From contig NZ_JABRPL010000002.1 of NCBI RefSeq assembly GCF_013249015.1, positions 124,001 through 188,000 on the forward strand: a DNA stretch of 64,000 bases, in the 5' to 3' direction. The notes beneath the pieces were generated by a model that was not told the origin of the DNA, made no database searches, and saw nothing but the letters and a program-made list of their open reading frames with translations. Below, piece by piece: positions 43,040 to 51,803 of this stretch; the first letter of the stretch is position 1; each line of letters starts with the position of its first letter. The stretch is from Rathayibacter agropyri. Lineage in GTDB: Bacteria > Actinomycetota > Actinomycetes > Actinomycetales > Microbacteriaceae. Made by a program: the position numbers and the translations under genes.

Positions 43040-45568
43040 TCAGCTCGCGCCGTCCAGCCGTCCCACCGCGGTGACGCGGACGACAGCGGCGCCCTGCTCA
43101 TCCGACTCCGCCAGGTCGACAACGGCGGAAATCCCCCAGTCGTGGTCCCCCGCCGGGTCGTCAAGGATCTGCCGAACCCGCCACTGCGTCGGCTCCTCCG
43201 TGACGAGCAGCATCGCCGGGCCGCGCGCATCGGGTCCGGTGCCGATGCGGTCGTGCTCGTCGTAATAATCGTCAAGCGCCGCTCCCCACGCGTCGGCGTC
43301 GAAGGCCGCATCGAGTTCGCCCAGCGCCTCGTGGTCATCAAGGGCCGCGAGCGTCACCCGGCGGAACATTTCGTTGCGCACCAGCACCCGGAAAGCGCGG
43401 TGGTTTGCCGTCAGGCGGCGCGGAGCCGGCGGCACGATCGACTGGTCCGCCGCGTGCAGCGCCGGGTTCACCAGCTCCTCCCACTCGTCCACGAGCGACG
43501 AGTCCACCTGGCGCACCAGCTCACCCAGCCACTCGATCAGGTCGTGCAACTCCTCGTTCTTGATCTCGTCGGGGATGGTCTGCCGGGCCGCGCGGAACGC
43601 GTCGGACAGGTAGCGCAGCACCAGTCCCTCCGAGCGCGAGAGCTTGTAGAAGGCGGTGTACTCGCCGAACGACATCGCCCGCTCGTACATATCGCGCACG
43701 ACCGACTTGGGCGAGAGCTCGAAGTCCTTCACCCACGGCTGCGCGGCCGTGTAGGTGGCGAAGGTCGCCTCCAGCAACTCCTCGAGTGGCTTCGGATGCG
43801 TCACCGATTCGAGCAGCTCCATCCGCTCCTCGTACTCGATCCCCTCGGCCTTCATCGCTGCCACCGCCTCGCCACGGGCCTGGAACTGCTGCGCGCTGAG
43901 GATGTGCCGCGGGTCATCGAGCGTCGCCTCGAGCACCGAGATGACGTCGAGCGCGAAGCTCGGCGACTCCGGGTCCAGCACGTCGAACACGGCAAGCGCG
44001 AAGGGCGAGAGGGGCTGGTTCAGCGCGAAGTTCGGCTGGAGGTCAACGGTCAGGCGGATGCGCGTCACGCCCTCGGCATCAACGCTCTGCTCGATCACGC
44101 CCGCCTCCCGCAGCGTGCGGTAGATGCCGAGCGCGCGGCGGGCGAGCTGGAGCTGGCGCTTCCACGGCTCGTGATTGTCGAAGATCAGCGAGTGCACGTT
44201 CGCGTAGGCGTCGCCGCCGCGGGCGATCACGTTCAACAGCATCGCCGAGGTGATGGTCAGGTGCGAGGTCAGGGTCTCGGGCTCGGCATCGACCAGCTTG
44301 CGGAAGCTCGGCTCACCCCAGCTGACAAAGCCCTGCGGAGCGCGCTTGGCGACCCACTTCCTCCGCTTCTTCGGATCGTCGCCCATCTTGTCGAGCGCCT
44401 TACGGTTCTCGGACTCGTGCTCGGGCGCCTGCACCACCACCGTGCCCGCGGTGTCGTAACCCGCGCGTCCGGCGCGCCCGGCGATCTGGTGGAACTCGCG
44501 GGCCGAAAGCTGCCGCATCCGCGTGCCGTCGTACTTGGTCAGCGCGGTGAGCAACACCGTGCGGATGGGGACGTTGATGCCGACGCCGAGGGTGTCGGTT
44601 CCGCAGATGACGCGCAGCATCCCCTGCTGAGCGAGCTGCTCGACAAGGCGACGGTACTTGGGGAGCATGCCCGCGTGGTGCACGCCGATGCCGAGCCGGA
44701 GCAGGCGCGAGAGGGTCTTGCCGAAGGCGGTGGTGAAGCGGAAGCCGCCAATCACCTCCGCGATACGGTCACGGTGCTCGCGGGTGGCGATGTTCGCGCT
44801 GGTCAGCGCCTGCGCGCGCTCGAGTGCGGCGGCCTGAGAGAAGTGCACGACGTAGACCGGCGACTGGTTCGTCGCGAGCAGTTCCTCGATGGAGTCGTGG
44901 ATCGGCGCGATCTCGTAGAAGTAGTGCAGCGGGACCGGGCGCGCGACGCCGGTGACACGGGCCGTCTCGCGTCCGGTGCGGCGGCTGAGGTCGGCAGCGA
45001 GAGCCGTCACGTCCCCGAGCGTCGCGGACATCAGCACGAACTGCACGTGCGGGAGTGTCAGCAGCGGCACCTGCCAGGCCCAGCCGCGCGCCGGATCCGC
45101 GTAGAAGTGGAACTCGTCCATCACGACCTGGTCGACCGGCGTCTCCTCGCCATGCCGGAGGGCCAGGTTGGCGAGGATCTCGGCCGTGCAGCAGATGATC
45201 GGCGCATCGGCGTTGACGGAGGAGTCACCGGTGACCATCCCGACGTTGGCGGCGCCGAAGACGTCAACCAGCGCGAAAAACTTCTCGGACACCAGCGCCT
45301 TGATCGGCGCCGTGTAGAAGCTGCGGCGTCCGGAGGCGAGGGCCGCCGCGTGCGCTCCGATCGCGACCAGCGACTTCCCGGTTCCGGTGGGCGTGGACAG
45401 GATGAGGTTCGAGCCGGACGCGATCTCGAGCATCGACTCGTCCTGCGCCGGATAGAGCGGCAGCCTCCGCGACTCGGCCCACTCCGAGAAGGCCAGGTAC
45501 ACCGCGTCGTCGTCGACGCGCCCGTCCGCGTCGGGCGTCGGCATCCGGTCGAGCAGCGTCGAGGTCAT
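43040..45568 (-). CDS. DExH-box helicase with DUF3516 C-terminal region
   Basis: 842 residues from ATG 45568; frames running further upstream cross a pseudogene and were rejected. Superfamily 2 motifs: LYPAQDESM, LSTPTGTGKSLVA (I), FYTAPIKALVSEK (Ia), VVMDEFHFYADP (DEFH box, II), VLMSATLGD (III), GVHHAGMLPKYR and EFHQIAGRAGRAGYD (VI). It is Ski2/Mtr4-like in the core. The remaining about 430 residues match the actinobacterial DUF3516 architecture. Likely an RNA or DNA unwindase; the target is unknown. Confidence 0.92.
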   Translation of the reverse strand: MTSTLLDRMPTPDADGRVDDDAVYLAFSEWAESRRLPLYPAQDESMLEIASGSNLILSTPTGTGKSLVAIGAHAAALASGRRSFYTAPIKALVSEKFFALVDVFGAANVGMVTGDSSVNADAPIICCTAEILANLALRHGEETPVDQVVMDEFHFYADPARGWAWQVPLLTLPHVQFVLMSATLGDVTALAADLSRRTGRETARVTGVARPVPLHYFYEIAPIHDSIEELLATNQSPVYVVHFSQAAALERAQALTSANIATREHRDRIAEVIGGFRFTTAFGKTLSRLLRLGIGVHHAGMLPKYRRLVEQLAQQGMLRVICGTDTLGVGINVPIRTVLLTALTKYDGTRMRQLSAREFHQIAGRAGRAGYDTAGTVVVQAPEHESENRKALDKMGDDPKKRRKWVAKRAPQGFVSWGEPSFRKLVDAEPETLTSHLTITSAMLLNVIARGGDAYANVHSLIFDNHEPWKRQLQLARRALGIYRTLREAGVIEQSVDAEGVTRIRLTVDLQPNFALNQPLSPFALAVFDVLDPESPSFALDVISVLEATLDDPRHILSAQQFQARGEAVAAMKAEGIEYEERMELLESVTHPKPLEELLEATFATYTAAQPWVKDFELSPKSVVRDMYERAMSFGEYTAFYKLSRSEGLVLRYLSDAFRAARQTIPDEIKNEELHDLIEWLGELVRQVDSSLVDEWEELVNPALHAADQSIVPPAPRRLTANHRAFRVLVRNEMFRRVTLAALDDHEALGELDAAFDADAWGAALDDYYDEHDRIGTGPDARGPAMLLVTEEPTQWRVRQILDDPAGDHDWGISAVVDLAESDEQGAAVVRVTAVGRLDGAS

Positions 45569-46058
45569 CCCCCCATCCTCCCAGCCCGCACCCGGGCGCA
45601 CCGGATGAATTCGGCGCCGACGATCCGGACGCCGATCGCGGCGAGGTCGTCGTAGCGGCCGATGTCGTGCGCGAACCGCCGGTTGCTGGTGCGGTGCCCG
45701 TCGCCCTCGTACTCCCAGGCGACCGGACGCGAGTCGGCCCCGTCGCGGACGAGTGCGACCGCCTCGCGCAGGCGCGTCGCTCCGCGGCCATGGAAGCTCT
45801 CGACGCGCTCGTGCAGCCGGGCGAGCGGCACCCAGGGCCGGGGATCGGTCGGGTCCAGGACGGCGGGCATCCGCACGAGCGCATCGCCCCCCGCGACGAG
45901 GTCGTCGAGTTCCAGCAGCTCCCCGAGATGGCGGCGCCCGGGCCGAGGACCGCGAGGAGCGCCTCCGCTCGCTCGAGCAGCCCGAAATCGGCGCCGGAGA
46001 CGCGGACGCCGCGAAACGGCGCAATAAGGTCGCTGCGGCGGAGGCGGTTCCGCGCCAC
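45565..46058 (-). pseudogene. Decayed AbiEi/DUF559-like gene
   Basis: The first part (LIAPFRGVRVSGADFG and ERAEALLAVLGPGA) is in one frame, then near 45920 the sense continues in another frame as LGELLELDDLVAGGDALVRM, then VLDPTDPRPWVPLARL, RGATRLREAVALVRDGADSR, and VAWEYEGDGHRTSNRRFAHD. Those blocks follow the order of full-length relatives about 300 residues long, but pieces between them are missing (for instance after 'RDGADSR'). One frameshift and at least two deletions indicate a dead gene. It overlaps the helicase start by 4 nt. Confidence 0.7.
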
Positions 46059-46071
46059 CGCAGCCGCAATC

Positions 46072-46126
46072 GATCCGTCACGGGCGGCCCGTGCGACAGC
46101 GAACTACGGGCCGCTAGTGACGGATC
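46072..46126. repeat. Imperfect 21-bp inverted repeat at the DUF3054 gene end
   Basis: Arms 46072-46092 (GATCCGTCACGGGCGGCCCGT) and 46106-46126 pair with two to three mismatches around a 13-nt loop. The right arm includes the stop codon and last codons of the DUF3054 gene, so the hairpin would form at its mRNA end and could serve as a terminator. Confidence 0.7.
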
Positions 46127-46482
46127 AATCCGCGTGCAGAGCGCCGGGTGAGCGCGCGACGGCCCAGGAGGAACACCGCCAGCACCACGGCGGTCACGAT
46201 CACGAAGCTCCACTGCACGCCCTGGCCGGAGGCGAGGCGCAGCAGCATCCCACCCGCCACGGTCACCGCCCACACCACGAGGCCCGTGGGGGCGATCCGG
46301 TCCGGCGCGCGCCACGAGCGCGCGACCGCCCAGCCCGCGAGCAACGCGACGAGAAAGGGCCAGAGCGTTCCGAGCAGCCCCAGCAGCTCCGACTCCTCCT
46401 CGTGGCTGCGCCGCCCGATGATCACGAACACCAGCACGAGCGCGGCGTCCAAGCCGAGCCCGAGCCACGACCGGCGGGTCAC
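46114..46482 (-). CDS. DUF3054 membrane protein
   Basis: 122 residues from GTG 46482, four hydrophobic helices. LGLDAALVLVFVIIGRRSHE and the following EESELLG match the DUF3054 opening with its conserved R-R-SHEE. TLWPFLVALLAGWAVARSW, GLVVWAVTVAGGMLLR and FVIVTAVVLAVFLLGRR are the remaining helices. Function unknown. The GTG overlaps the stop of the DUF3097 gene (GTGA), so it is coupled to that gene. A hairpin overlaps its end. Confidence 0.85.
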   Translation of the reverse strand: MTRRSWLGLGLDAALVLVFVIIGRRSHEEESELLGLLGTLWPFLVALLAGWAVARSWRAPDRIAPTGLVVWAVTVAGGMLLRLASGQGVQWSFVIVTAVVLAVFLLGRRALTRRSARGLIRH

Positions 46483-47327
46483 GCGGGCTCCGTGACGAAG
46501 TCGATCAGCTGCTCCACCCGGCCGAGCAGCGCCGGCTCCAGGTCCTGAAACGTGCGCACTTGCCCGAGGATGCGCTGCCATGCACGAGCGATATCCGCCT
46601 GCTCCTCGTGCGGCCAGCCGAGCGCCTCGCAGATCCCGTGCTTCCACTCGATGCCGCGCGGGATCTCGGGCCAGCGCGCAAGGCCGAGCCGAGCGGGCTT
46701 CACGGCCTGCCACACGTCGATGTAGGGGTGGCCAACGACGAGGACGTGGGCGCCGTGCGGGCCGGCCGCGACCTGGTCGGCGATCCGCGACTCCTTCGAG
46801 CCGCGCACCACATGGTCGACGAGGACCCCGATGCGCCGCCCCCGGCTGGGCCGGAACTCGCGCACGAGTTCGTCGAGGTTGTCGACGCCCTCGATGTACT
46901 CGACCACGACCCCCTCGATCCGCAGATCGTGGCCCCAGACCTTTTCGACCAGCTCGGCGTCGTGGCGGCCCTCGACATAGATCCGGCTGGGCAGGGCAAC
47001 GCGCGCCTTCGCCTCGGCGACGTGAAAGGAGCCGGAGGCGGAGCGGGCGCGCCCGAGGTTCGCGTCGCGCTTGAGCCCGGGCGCCTTGAGCGACACGGGC
47101 TTCCCATCCAGGAGGAAGCCGGGGCCGAGCGGAAACACGCGGACCTTCCCGAACCGGTCCTCCAGCCGCACCATCCGCAACTCCACGCCGAGCACGGCGC
47201 CCACGAAGCCGGACGCGACCTCCTCGACCACCAGGTCGCGCTCGGCCTCGACGACCGCCACCTCGACCTTGCCCCGCGCCCGCCAATCCCCCGCGAGCAC
47301 GTCCTGCCCATACCTGTCCTCGTCCAT
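46479..47327 (-). CDS. DUF3097 family protein with Toprim-like region
   Basis: 282 residues from ATG 47327. The N-terminal third is beta-rich (VEVAVVEAERDLVVEEVASG). The central IYVEGRHDAELVEKVWG followed by VVVEYIEGVDNLDELV and RRIGVLVDHVVRGSKESRIA has the Glu and Asp arrangement of Toprim proteins such as RNase M5 or primase. The C-terminal part (PYIDVWQAVKPARLGLARWP) is characteristic of DUF3097, which is limited to Actinobacteria. A nucleic-acid role is likely but unproven. DUF3054 follows with a 4-nt overlap. Confidence 0.88.
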   Translation of the reverse strand: MDEDRYGQDVLAGDWRARGKVEVAVVEAERDLVVEEVASGFVGAVLGVELRMVRLEDRFGKVRVFPLGPGFLLDGKPVSLKAPGLKRDANLGRARSASGSFHVAEAKARVALPSRIYVEGRHDAELVEKVWGHDLRIEGVVVEYIEGVDNLDELVREFRPSRGRRIGVLVDHVVRGSKESRIADQVAAGPHGAHVLVVGHPYIDVWQAVKPARLGLARWPEIPRGIEWKHGICEALGWPHEEQADIARAWQRILGQVRTFQDLEPALLGRVEQLIDFVTEPA

Positions 47328-47400
47328 CGCACCGAGGGTAGCCGGAGGCGCGCTCCCCGCCCCGCGGACACGGCGCATGCACCTCTGCTTACATGAGCAG

Positions 47401-47682
47401 ATGACCGAGGACCTCGAACCCGCCGCTGAGCTCTTCAAGGTGCTGTCCTCCTCCTCCCGGCTGCGCCTGCTGCGAGCCCTCGCCGAGGAGACGTCGACCG
47501 TCGGCCGGCTGGCCGAGGTGACCGGGCTCTCGCAGCCCCTGGTCTCGCAACACCTGCGGATGCTCCGCACCGCCGGGCTGGTCGCGGTCGAGCGCGTGGG
47601 ACGCGAGGCGCACTACTCCGTTGCGGACACGCATGTCACGCACATCGTCGATGACGCCGTGCGGCACGCGCTGGAGGCGTGA
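47401..47682 (+). CDS. ArsR/SmtB-family transcriptional regulator
   Basis: 93 residues. Winged HTH: ELFKVLSSSSRLRLLRALAE, VGRLAEVTGLSQPLVSQHLR (recognition helix) and MLRTAGLVAVERVGREAHYS (wing). ATG 47401 was chosen. An ATG at 47377 would add eight residues with a Cys and two His (MHLCLHEQ), which could matter for metal sensing. The segment just before the start, CTGCTTACATGAGCAG, is an inverted repeat that could be the operator. The C-terminal HVTHIVDDAVRHALEA has His/Asp residues in the position of an alpha5 zinc site. The metal and the target are unknown. Confidence 0.9.
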   Translation: MTEDLEPAAELFKVLSSSSRLRLLRALAEETSTVGRLAEVTGLSQPLVSQHLRMLRTAGLVAVERVGREAHYSVADTHVTHIVDDAVRHALEA

Positions 47683-47902
47683 CGCACTATCGACAGCGAT
47701 GATCGCTCTCACCTGCGCTCTCTGAGTGCACTGCGTTCGTGCATCTGCAGGACGGATGCTGCCCACACCGACCACGACGACGAGCACCGATACGGAGCGA
47801 GCACTGGCGCTGACCATCCCTCCGGGTGCCGTCCGCTCCCCGAGAGTGTGACCCTGCGAGGCTCCCTCCCCTCAACCGATGGGTAGGCTGACCCGAAAGC
47901 AC

Positions 47903-48031
47903 GTGCTCCGGGGTCGGTGAGAATTCCGAACCGGCGGTGACAGTCCGCGAGCCGCGGCCCCACAAGGGGGAGGCGGTTGACCTGGTGGAACTCCAGGACC
48001 GACGGTGAAAGTCCGGAGGAGAGGCAGCACG
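47903..48031 (+). promoter_or_regulatory. FMN riboswitch (RFN element)
   Basis: Conserved RFN blocks in order: GTGCTCCGGGGTCGGTG, GAATTCCGAACCGGCGGTGA, CAGTCCGCGAGC, then a variable arm, GACCGACGGTGAAAGTCCGG, and the closing GAGGCAGCAC that pairs with the start. It ends 91 nt before ribD, so it probably lowers riboflavin-operon expression when FMN is plentiful. Confidence 0.96.
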
Positions 48032-48122
48032 AGCGTCGCGCGGTCCAGCGCGGTGCTGAGCGACGGTGCCCGCGCACCGCCGATCGAGACCCCGGAGTTC
48101 GGCAACGAACGGAAGACCGGGA

Positions 48123-49199
48123 ATGACGATCGACTACGAGCACGCGATGCGCCGGGCGCTGGCACTCGCCCAGCGCGGGCCTGCCCGCGGCCCGAACCCG
48201 CGCGTGGGCTGCGTGATCCTCGCGCCCGACGGCACAGTGCTGGGCGAGGGCTGGCACCACGGAGCGGGCACCGCCCACGCCGAGGTCGACGCGCTGAGCC
48301 ACGTCGCGCCGGGCGCCGCCTCCGGAGCCACAGCCGTCGTCTCACTCGAGCCCTGCGACCACACTGGGCGGACCGGCCCGTGCAGCCGCGCCTTGATCGA
48401 CGCGGGAATCGCGCGCGTCGTCTACGCCGTCGCCGATCCCGGCGAGCACTCGAGAGACGGCGGACGCACCCTGCGAGCGGCCGGGGTCGAGGTCGTCGAG
48501 GGAGTCCTCGCCGACGAGGCCGAGGAGTTCCTGCACGCCTGGCTCACCGCCAACCGCCGTCGGCGCCCCTTCGTCACGCTCAAATGGGCGTCCACTCTCG
48601 ACGGCCGCACCGCCGCCGCCGACGGCAGCAGCCGCTGGATCACCGGAGGCGCCGCGCGTCAGCGGGTGCATGAGCAGCGCGCCGCGCACGACGCGATCCT
48701 CGCCGGCACCGGCACAGTGCTCGCCGACGATCCCGCCCTGACCGCTCGGGGCGACGGAGGCGAACTGCTCGCCCACCAGCCGGTGCCCGTCGTCGTCGGC
48801 TTCCGACCCGTCCCGCCCGGCGCTCGCCTCCATGCGCATCCGCGCGCCGCGATGCTCGAGCACTCCCACGACCTGGTCGCCGTCCTCCGCCGCCTCTACT
48901 CCGCCGAGATCCGCAGCGTCTACGTCGAGGGCGGCCCGACCCTTGCCTCCGCCCTGGTCGCCGCCGGACTGGTCGATGAGTACGTCGTTTTCCTCGCCCC
49001 CGTCCTGCTCGGCGGCCCCCGCCTCGCGCTCGGCGATCTGGGCGTCGCGAGCATCGGCGAGGCCCGGCGCCTCACCCTCCGTTCCGTCGAACTCCTCGGG
49101 GATGACCTCCTCGTCACCGCGCGCCCCGGCGCCCTCCCCACGGGCGGCGCCGGCATGCCGACCCGCCTCCCCCACGTCCTGCAGATGGAGACCCACTGA
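48123..49199 (+). CDS. ribD: Bifunctional diaminohydroxyphosphoribosylaminopyrimidine deaminase / reductase
   Basis: 358 residues from ATG 48123. The deaminase domain (1-150) has the zinc motif in GTAHAEVDAL and EPCDHTGRTGPC. The reductase domain (about 155-340) starts PFVTLKWASTLDGRTAA and includes SVYVEGGPTLASALVAAGL. It catalyses steps 2 and 3 of riboflavin synthesis. First gene after the FMN riboswitch; the stop overlaps the ribE start (TGATG). Confidence 0.97.
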   Translation: MTIDYEHAMRRALALAQRGPARGPNPRVGCVILAPDGTVLGEGWHHGAGTAHAEVDALSHVAPGAASGATAVVSLEPCDHTGRTGPCSRALIDAGIARVVYAVADPGEHSRDGGRTLRAAGVEVVEGVLADEAEEFLHAWLTANRRRRPFVTLKWASTLDGRTAAADGSSRWITGGAARQRVHEQRAAHDAILAGTGTVLADDPALTARGDGGELLAHQPVPVVVGFRPVPPGARLHAHPRAAMLEHSHDLVAVLRRLYSAEIRSVYVEGGPTLASALVAAGLVDEYVVFLAPVLLGGPRLALGDLGVASIGEARRLTLRSVELLGDDLLVTARPGALPTGGAGMPTRLPHVLQMETH

Positions 49200-49825
49200 T
49201 GTTCACCGGAATCATCGAGGAGATCGGCGTCGTGACGGCGATCGAGTCCGGCACCGACGCGATCAGGCTCGGGATCCGCGGCCCACTGGCGGTCGAGGGA
49301 GTGCGCCACGGCGACTCGATCGCGGTCTCAGGCGTCTGCCTCACCGTCGTCGAGCACACGAACGAGGGCTTCACGGCGGACGTGATGGCACAGACCCTGC
49401 GCATGTCGACCCTGGACGGCGTGGCGGTCGGCGACTGCGTGAACCTCGAGCGCGCGGCTCTGGTCGGCGACCGGCTCGGCGGGCACATCGTGCAGGGCCA
49501 CATCGACGGCACCGCGACGCTCCTGGCGATCACTCCGGGCGAGGCGTGGCGAGTACTGCGCTTGTCACTCCCGGCCGACGCTGCTGCGCTGGTCGTCGAC
49601 AAGGGCTCGATCGCCGTCGACGGCGTCTCGCTGACGGTGTCGGCGATCAGCCCCGCAGCGGAGCGGGAGCCGTGGTTCGAGGTCTCGCTCATCCCCGAGA
49701 CCCTCGCCGCGACGACACTCGGCGACCGCGCGATCGGCGAGCAGGTCAACATCGAGACCGACATCCTCGCGCGCCACGTCGAGCGGATGCTCGCGCTGCG
49801 CACAGTCGCCGGGGCCCGCTCGTGA
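49199..49825 (+). CDS. ribE: Riboflavin synthase alpha chain
   Basis: 208 residues with two similar lumazine-binding barrels. The N-terminus [10 protein letters not shown] is the hallmark. The first barrel has [14 protein letters not shown] and the second [16 protein letters not shown], with the linker [15 protein letters not shown] between. It dismutates two 6,7-dimethyl-8-ribityllumazines into riboflavin. The gene is coupled on both sides: TGATG from ribD and GTGA to ribBA. Confidence 0.97.
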   Translation: MFTGIIEEIGVVTAIESGTDAIRLGIRGPLAVEGVRHGDSIAVSGVCLTVVEHTNEGFTADVMAQTLRMSTLDGVAVGDCVNLERAALVGDRLGGHIVQGHIDGTATLLAITPGEAWRVLRLSLPADAAALVVDKGSIAVDGVSLTVSAISPAAEREPWFEVSLIPETLAATTLGDRAIGEQVNIETDILARHVERMLALRTVAGARS

Positions 49826-51138
49826 GCCTCGCCACGATCCCGGAGGCGGTCGCCGCATTGCGTGCCGGCCGGCCGATCATCGTCGCCGACGACGAGGGCC
49901 GCGAAAACGAGGGCGACGTCATCGTCTCCGCCCAGCTCGCCAGCCAAGAGACGATCACGTGGATGGTCCGCCACTCCTCCGGCTTCATCTGCGCGCCGAT
50001 GACCAACGAGATCGCCGACCGACTCGCCCTCCCGCTGATGGTGGTCGAGAACGAGGACCCCCGCGGCACCGCCTACACGCTCTCGGTCGACGCGGCCGAC
50101 CGCCTGTCCACCGGCATCAGCGCCTCCGACCGCGCACACACTCTCCGGGTGCTCGCCGACCCGGAGTCAACGCCCGCGCGCCTGCACCGCCCCGGCCACA
50201 TCCTCCCCCTGCGCGCCGTCGATGGCGGCGTGCGCGAGCGCGACGGGCACACCGAGGCTGCGGTCGACCTGATGAAGCTCGCCGGCCTGTTCCCGGTCGG
50301 CGCCATCTCGGAGATCGTCGCGGACGACGGCGAGATGATGCGCCTCCCCGGCTTGATCGCGCTCGGCGAGCGCGAGGACGTCCCCGTGACCACGGTCGCG
50401 GCGCTCATCGCCTACCTGCAGGAGGTGCACGGCGACACCGAGGTGCCCGTCGCGGTCGCCGTGCCCGAGAGCCCCCGGGTCAGCTTCGAGGTCGAGACCA
50501 CCGTCCCGACAACGCACGGTCCGTTCCGAATCCGTGCCTACCGCGACCGCCAGACGGGGGCCGACCACGTTGCGATCCTCGCGGGAGACGTTGCGAACGG
50601 CCGTCCCGCGCTCGTACGCGTGCACTCCGAGTGCCTGACCGGCGAGGCGTTCGGCTCGCTGAAGTGCGAGTGCGGGCCGCAGCTCGACGCCGCCCTCGAC
50701 ACGATTCAGCGCGACGGTGGAGTCGTCGTCTATCTCCGCGGACACGAGGGCCGGGGCATCGGCCTGATCAACAAACTGCGCGCCTACCGACTCCAGGAGG
50801 ACGGGCTCGACACCCTCGAGGCCAACCTCGCGCTCGGGCTCCCGGCCGACGCCCGCGACTACGGCGCGGCCGTCGGCATCCTCGAGGACCTCGGCCTCAC
50901 GGAGGTGCGCCTGCTCACCAACAACCCCGAGAAGGTTCGCCAGCTCGCCACCCGCGGGATCGTCGTCTCCGAGCGTGTCCCGCTCGTGGTCGGCATCGGC
51001 GCCTTCAACGAGGGCTACCTCGAGACCAAGCGCGACCGAATGGGCCACACCCTCGGCAGCGTGCTCGCGCATTTCGACGCCGGAACCGCCGGCGCCATCC
51101 TCGACGCCGGGACCGCCGGCGCCACCATAAAGGAGTAA
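49822..51138 (+). CDS. ribBA: RibBA: 3,4-dihydroxy-2-butanone-4-P synthase / GTP cyclohydrolase II
   Basis: 438 residues from GTG 49822, which overlaps the ribE stop. The RibB half (1-200) has [20 protein letters not shown] and [10 protein letters not shown]. The RibA half (about 215-420) has [19 protein letters not shown] with its zinc Cys set and [16 protein letters not shown]. It provides both starting materials of riboflavin. The C-terminus carries a nine-residue tandem duplication ([18 protein letters not shown]) that is not a family feature. Confidence 0.97.
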   Translation: MSLATIPEAVAALRAGRPIIVADDEGRENEGDVIVSAQLASQETITWMVRHSSGFICAPMTNEIADRLALPLMVVENEDPRGTAYTLSVDAADRLSTGISASDRAHTLRVLADPESTPARLHRPGHILPLRAVDGGVRERDGHTEAAVDLMKLAGLFPVGAISEIVADDGEMMRLPGLIALGEREDVPVTTVAALIAYLQEVHGDTEVPVAVAVPESPRVSFEVETTVPTTHGPFRIRAYRDRQTGADHVAILAGDVANGRPALVRVHSECLTGEAFGSLKCECGPQLDAALDTIQRDGGVVVYLRGHEGRGIGLINKLRAYRLQEDGLDTLEANLALGLPADARDYGAAVGILEDLGLTEVRLLTNNPEKVRQLATRGIVVSERVPLVVGIGAFNEGYLETKRDRMGHTLGSVLAHFDAGTAGAILDAGTAGATIKE

Positions 51139-51140
51139 CA

Positions 51141-51614
51141 ATGGCCGGTAGCGGCGCCCCCACCACCTCTCCCCTCGACGGCGCGGGCCTGACGGTCGTC
51201 GTCATCGCCGGCACCTGGCACGAGCAGATCACCGACGGCCTGATCGCGGGCGCGAGCCACGCGCTCGACGAGACCGGCGCCTCGTGGTCGCTGGTGCGCG
51301 TGCCCGGATCGTTCGAGCTGCCCGTCGCGGCGAAGGCAGCATTGGAAGCCGGGGCTGACGCGGTCGTCGCGCTCGGCGTGATCATCCGCGGCGGCACTCC
51401 GCACTTCGAGTACGTCTCCGATGCCGCCACCTCGGGGCTCACGACCGTGTCGATCCAGACGGGGAAGCCCGTCGGCTTCGGCGTGCTCACCCTCGACACC
51501 GAGCAGCAGGGCCTCGACCGTGCCGGACTCCCCGGCTCCAAGGAGGACAAGGGGCGCGAGGCCGCGGAGGCGGCGGTTGCGACCGCGCTGCTGCTGCGCT
51601 CGCTCCGCGACTGA
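51141..51614 (+). CDS. ribH: 6,7-dimethyl-8-ribityllumazine synthase
   Basis: 157 residues, start 2 nt after the ribBA stop with AAGGAG upstream. [38 protein letters not shown] (with the catalytic His nearby) and [17 protein letters not shown] are the family blocks. It builds the icosahedral or pentameric enzyme for the penultimate step of riboflavin synthesis. Last gene of the operon. Confidence 0.97.
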   Translation: MAGSGAPTTSPLDGAGLTVVVIAGTWHEQITDGLIAGASHALDETGASWSLVRVPGSFELPVAAKAALEAGADAVVALGVIIRGGTPHFEYVSDAATSGLTTVSIQTGKPVGFGVLTLDTEQQGLDRAGLPGSKEDKGREAAEAAVATALLLRSLRD

Positions 51615-51674
51615 GCGCGCGGATCCGTGGCAGGGGCAAGCACGCGAAGCTGGGAGATCACAGGGTAAAGTGAG

Positions 51675-51710
51675 CGGGTCGTCACGAGCGACCCGTCTTC
51701 TCCTTGCCCT
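51675..51710 (+). terminator. Probable terminator of the riboflavin operon
   Basis: CGGGTCG (51675-51681) and CGACCCG (51689-51695) form a 7-bp stem with a 7-nt loop, followed by the pyrimidine-rich TCTTCTCCTTGCC. It lies 61 nt after the ribH stop. The T-tract is mixed with C, so strength is uncertain. Confidence 0.45.
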
Positions 51711-51803
51711 CTCCTCCCCCTCGCCTCAGCGGGCTTGCGACGCCTGATCGACGCCCCACCCGCCGGCTTCGGGAAGTCGCCATTCACACGGAGCCCCTCC
51801 CTC

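Noticed and set aside
43142-45655. 837-codon plus-strand open frame
   Set aside because: It is the complement of the DUF3516 helicase and has no recognisable motif.
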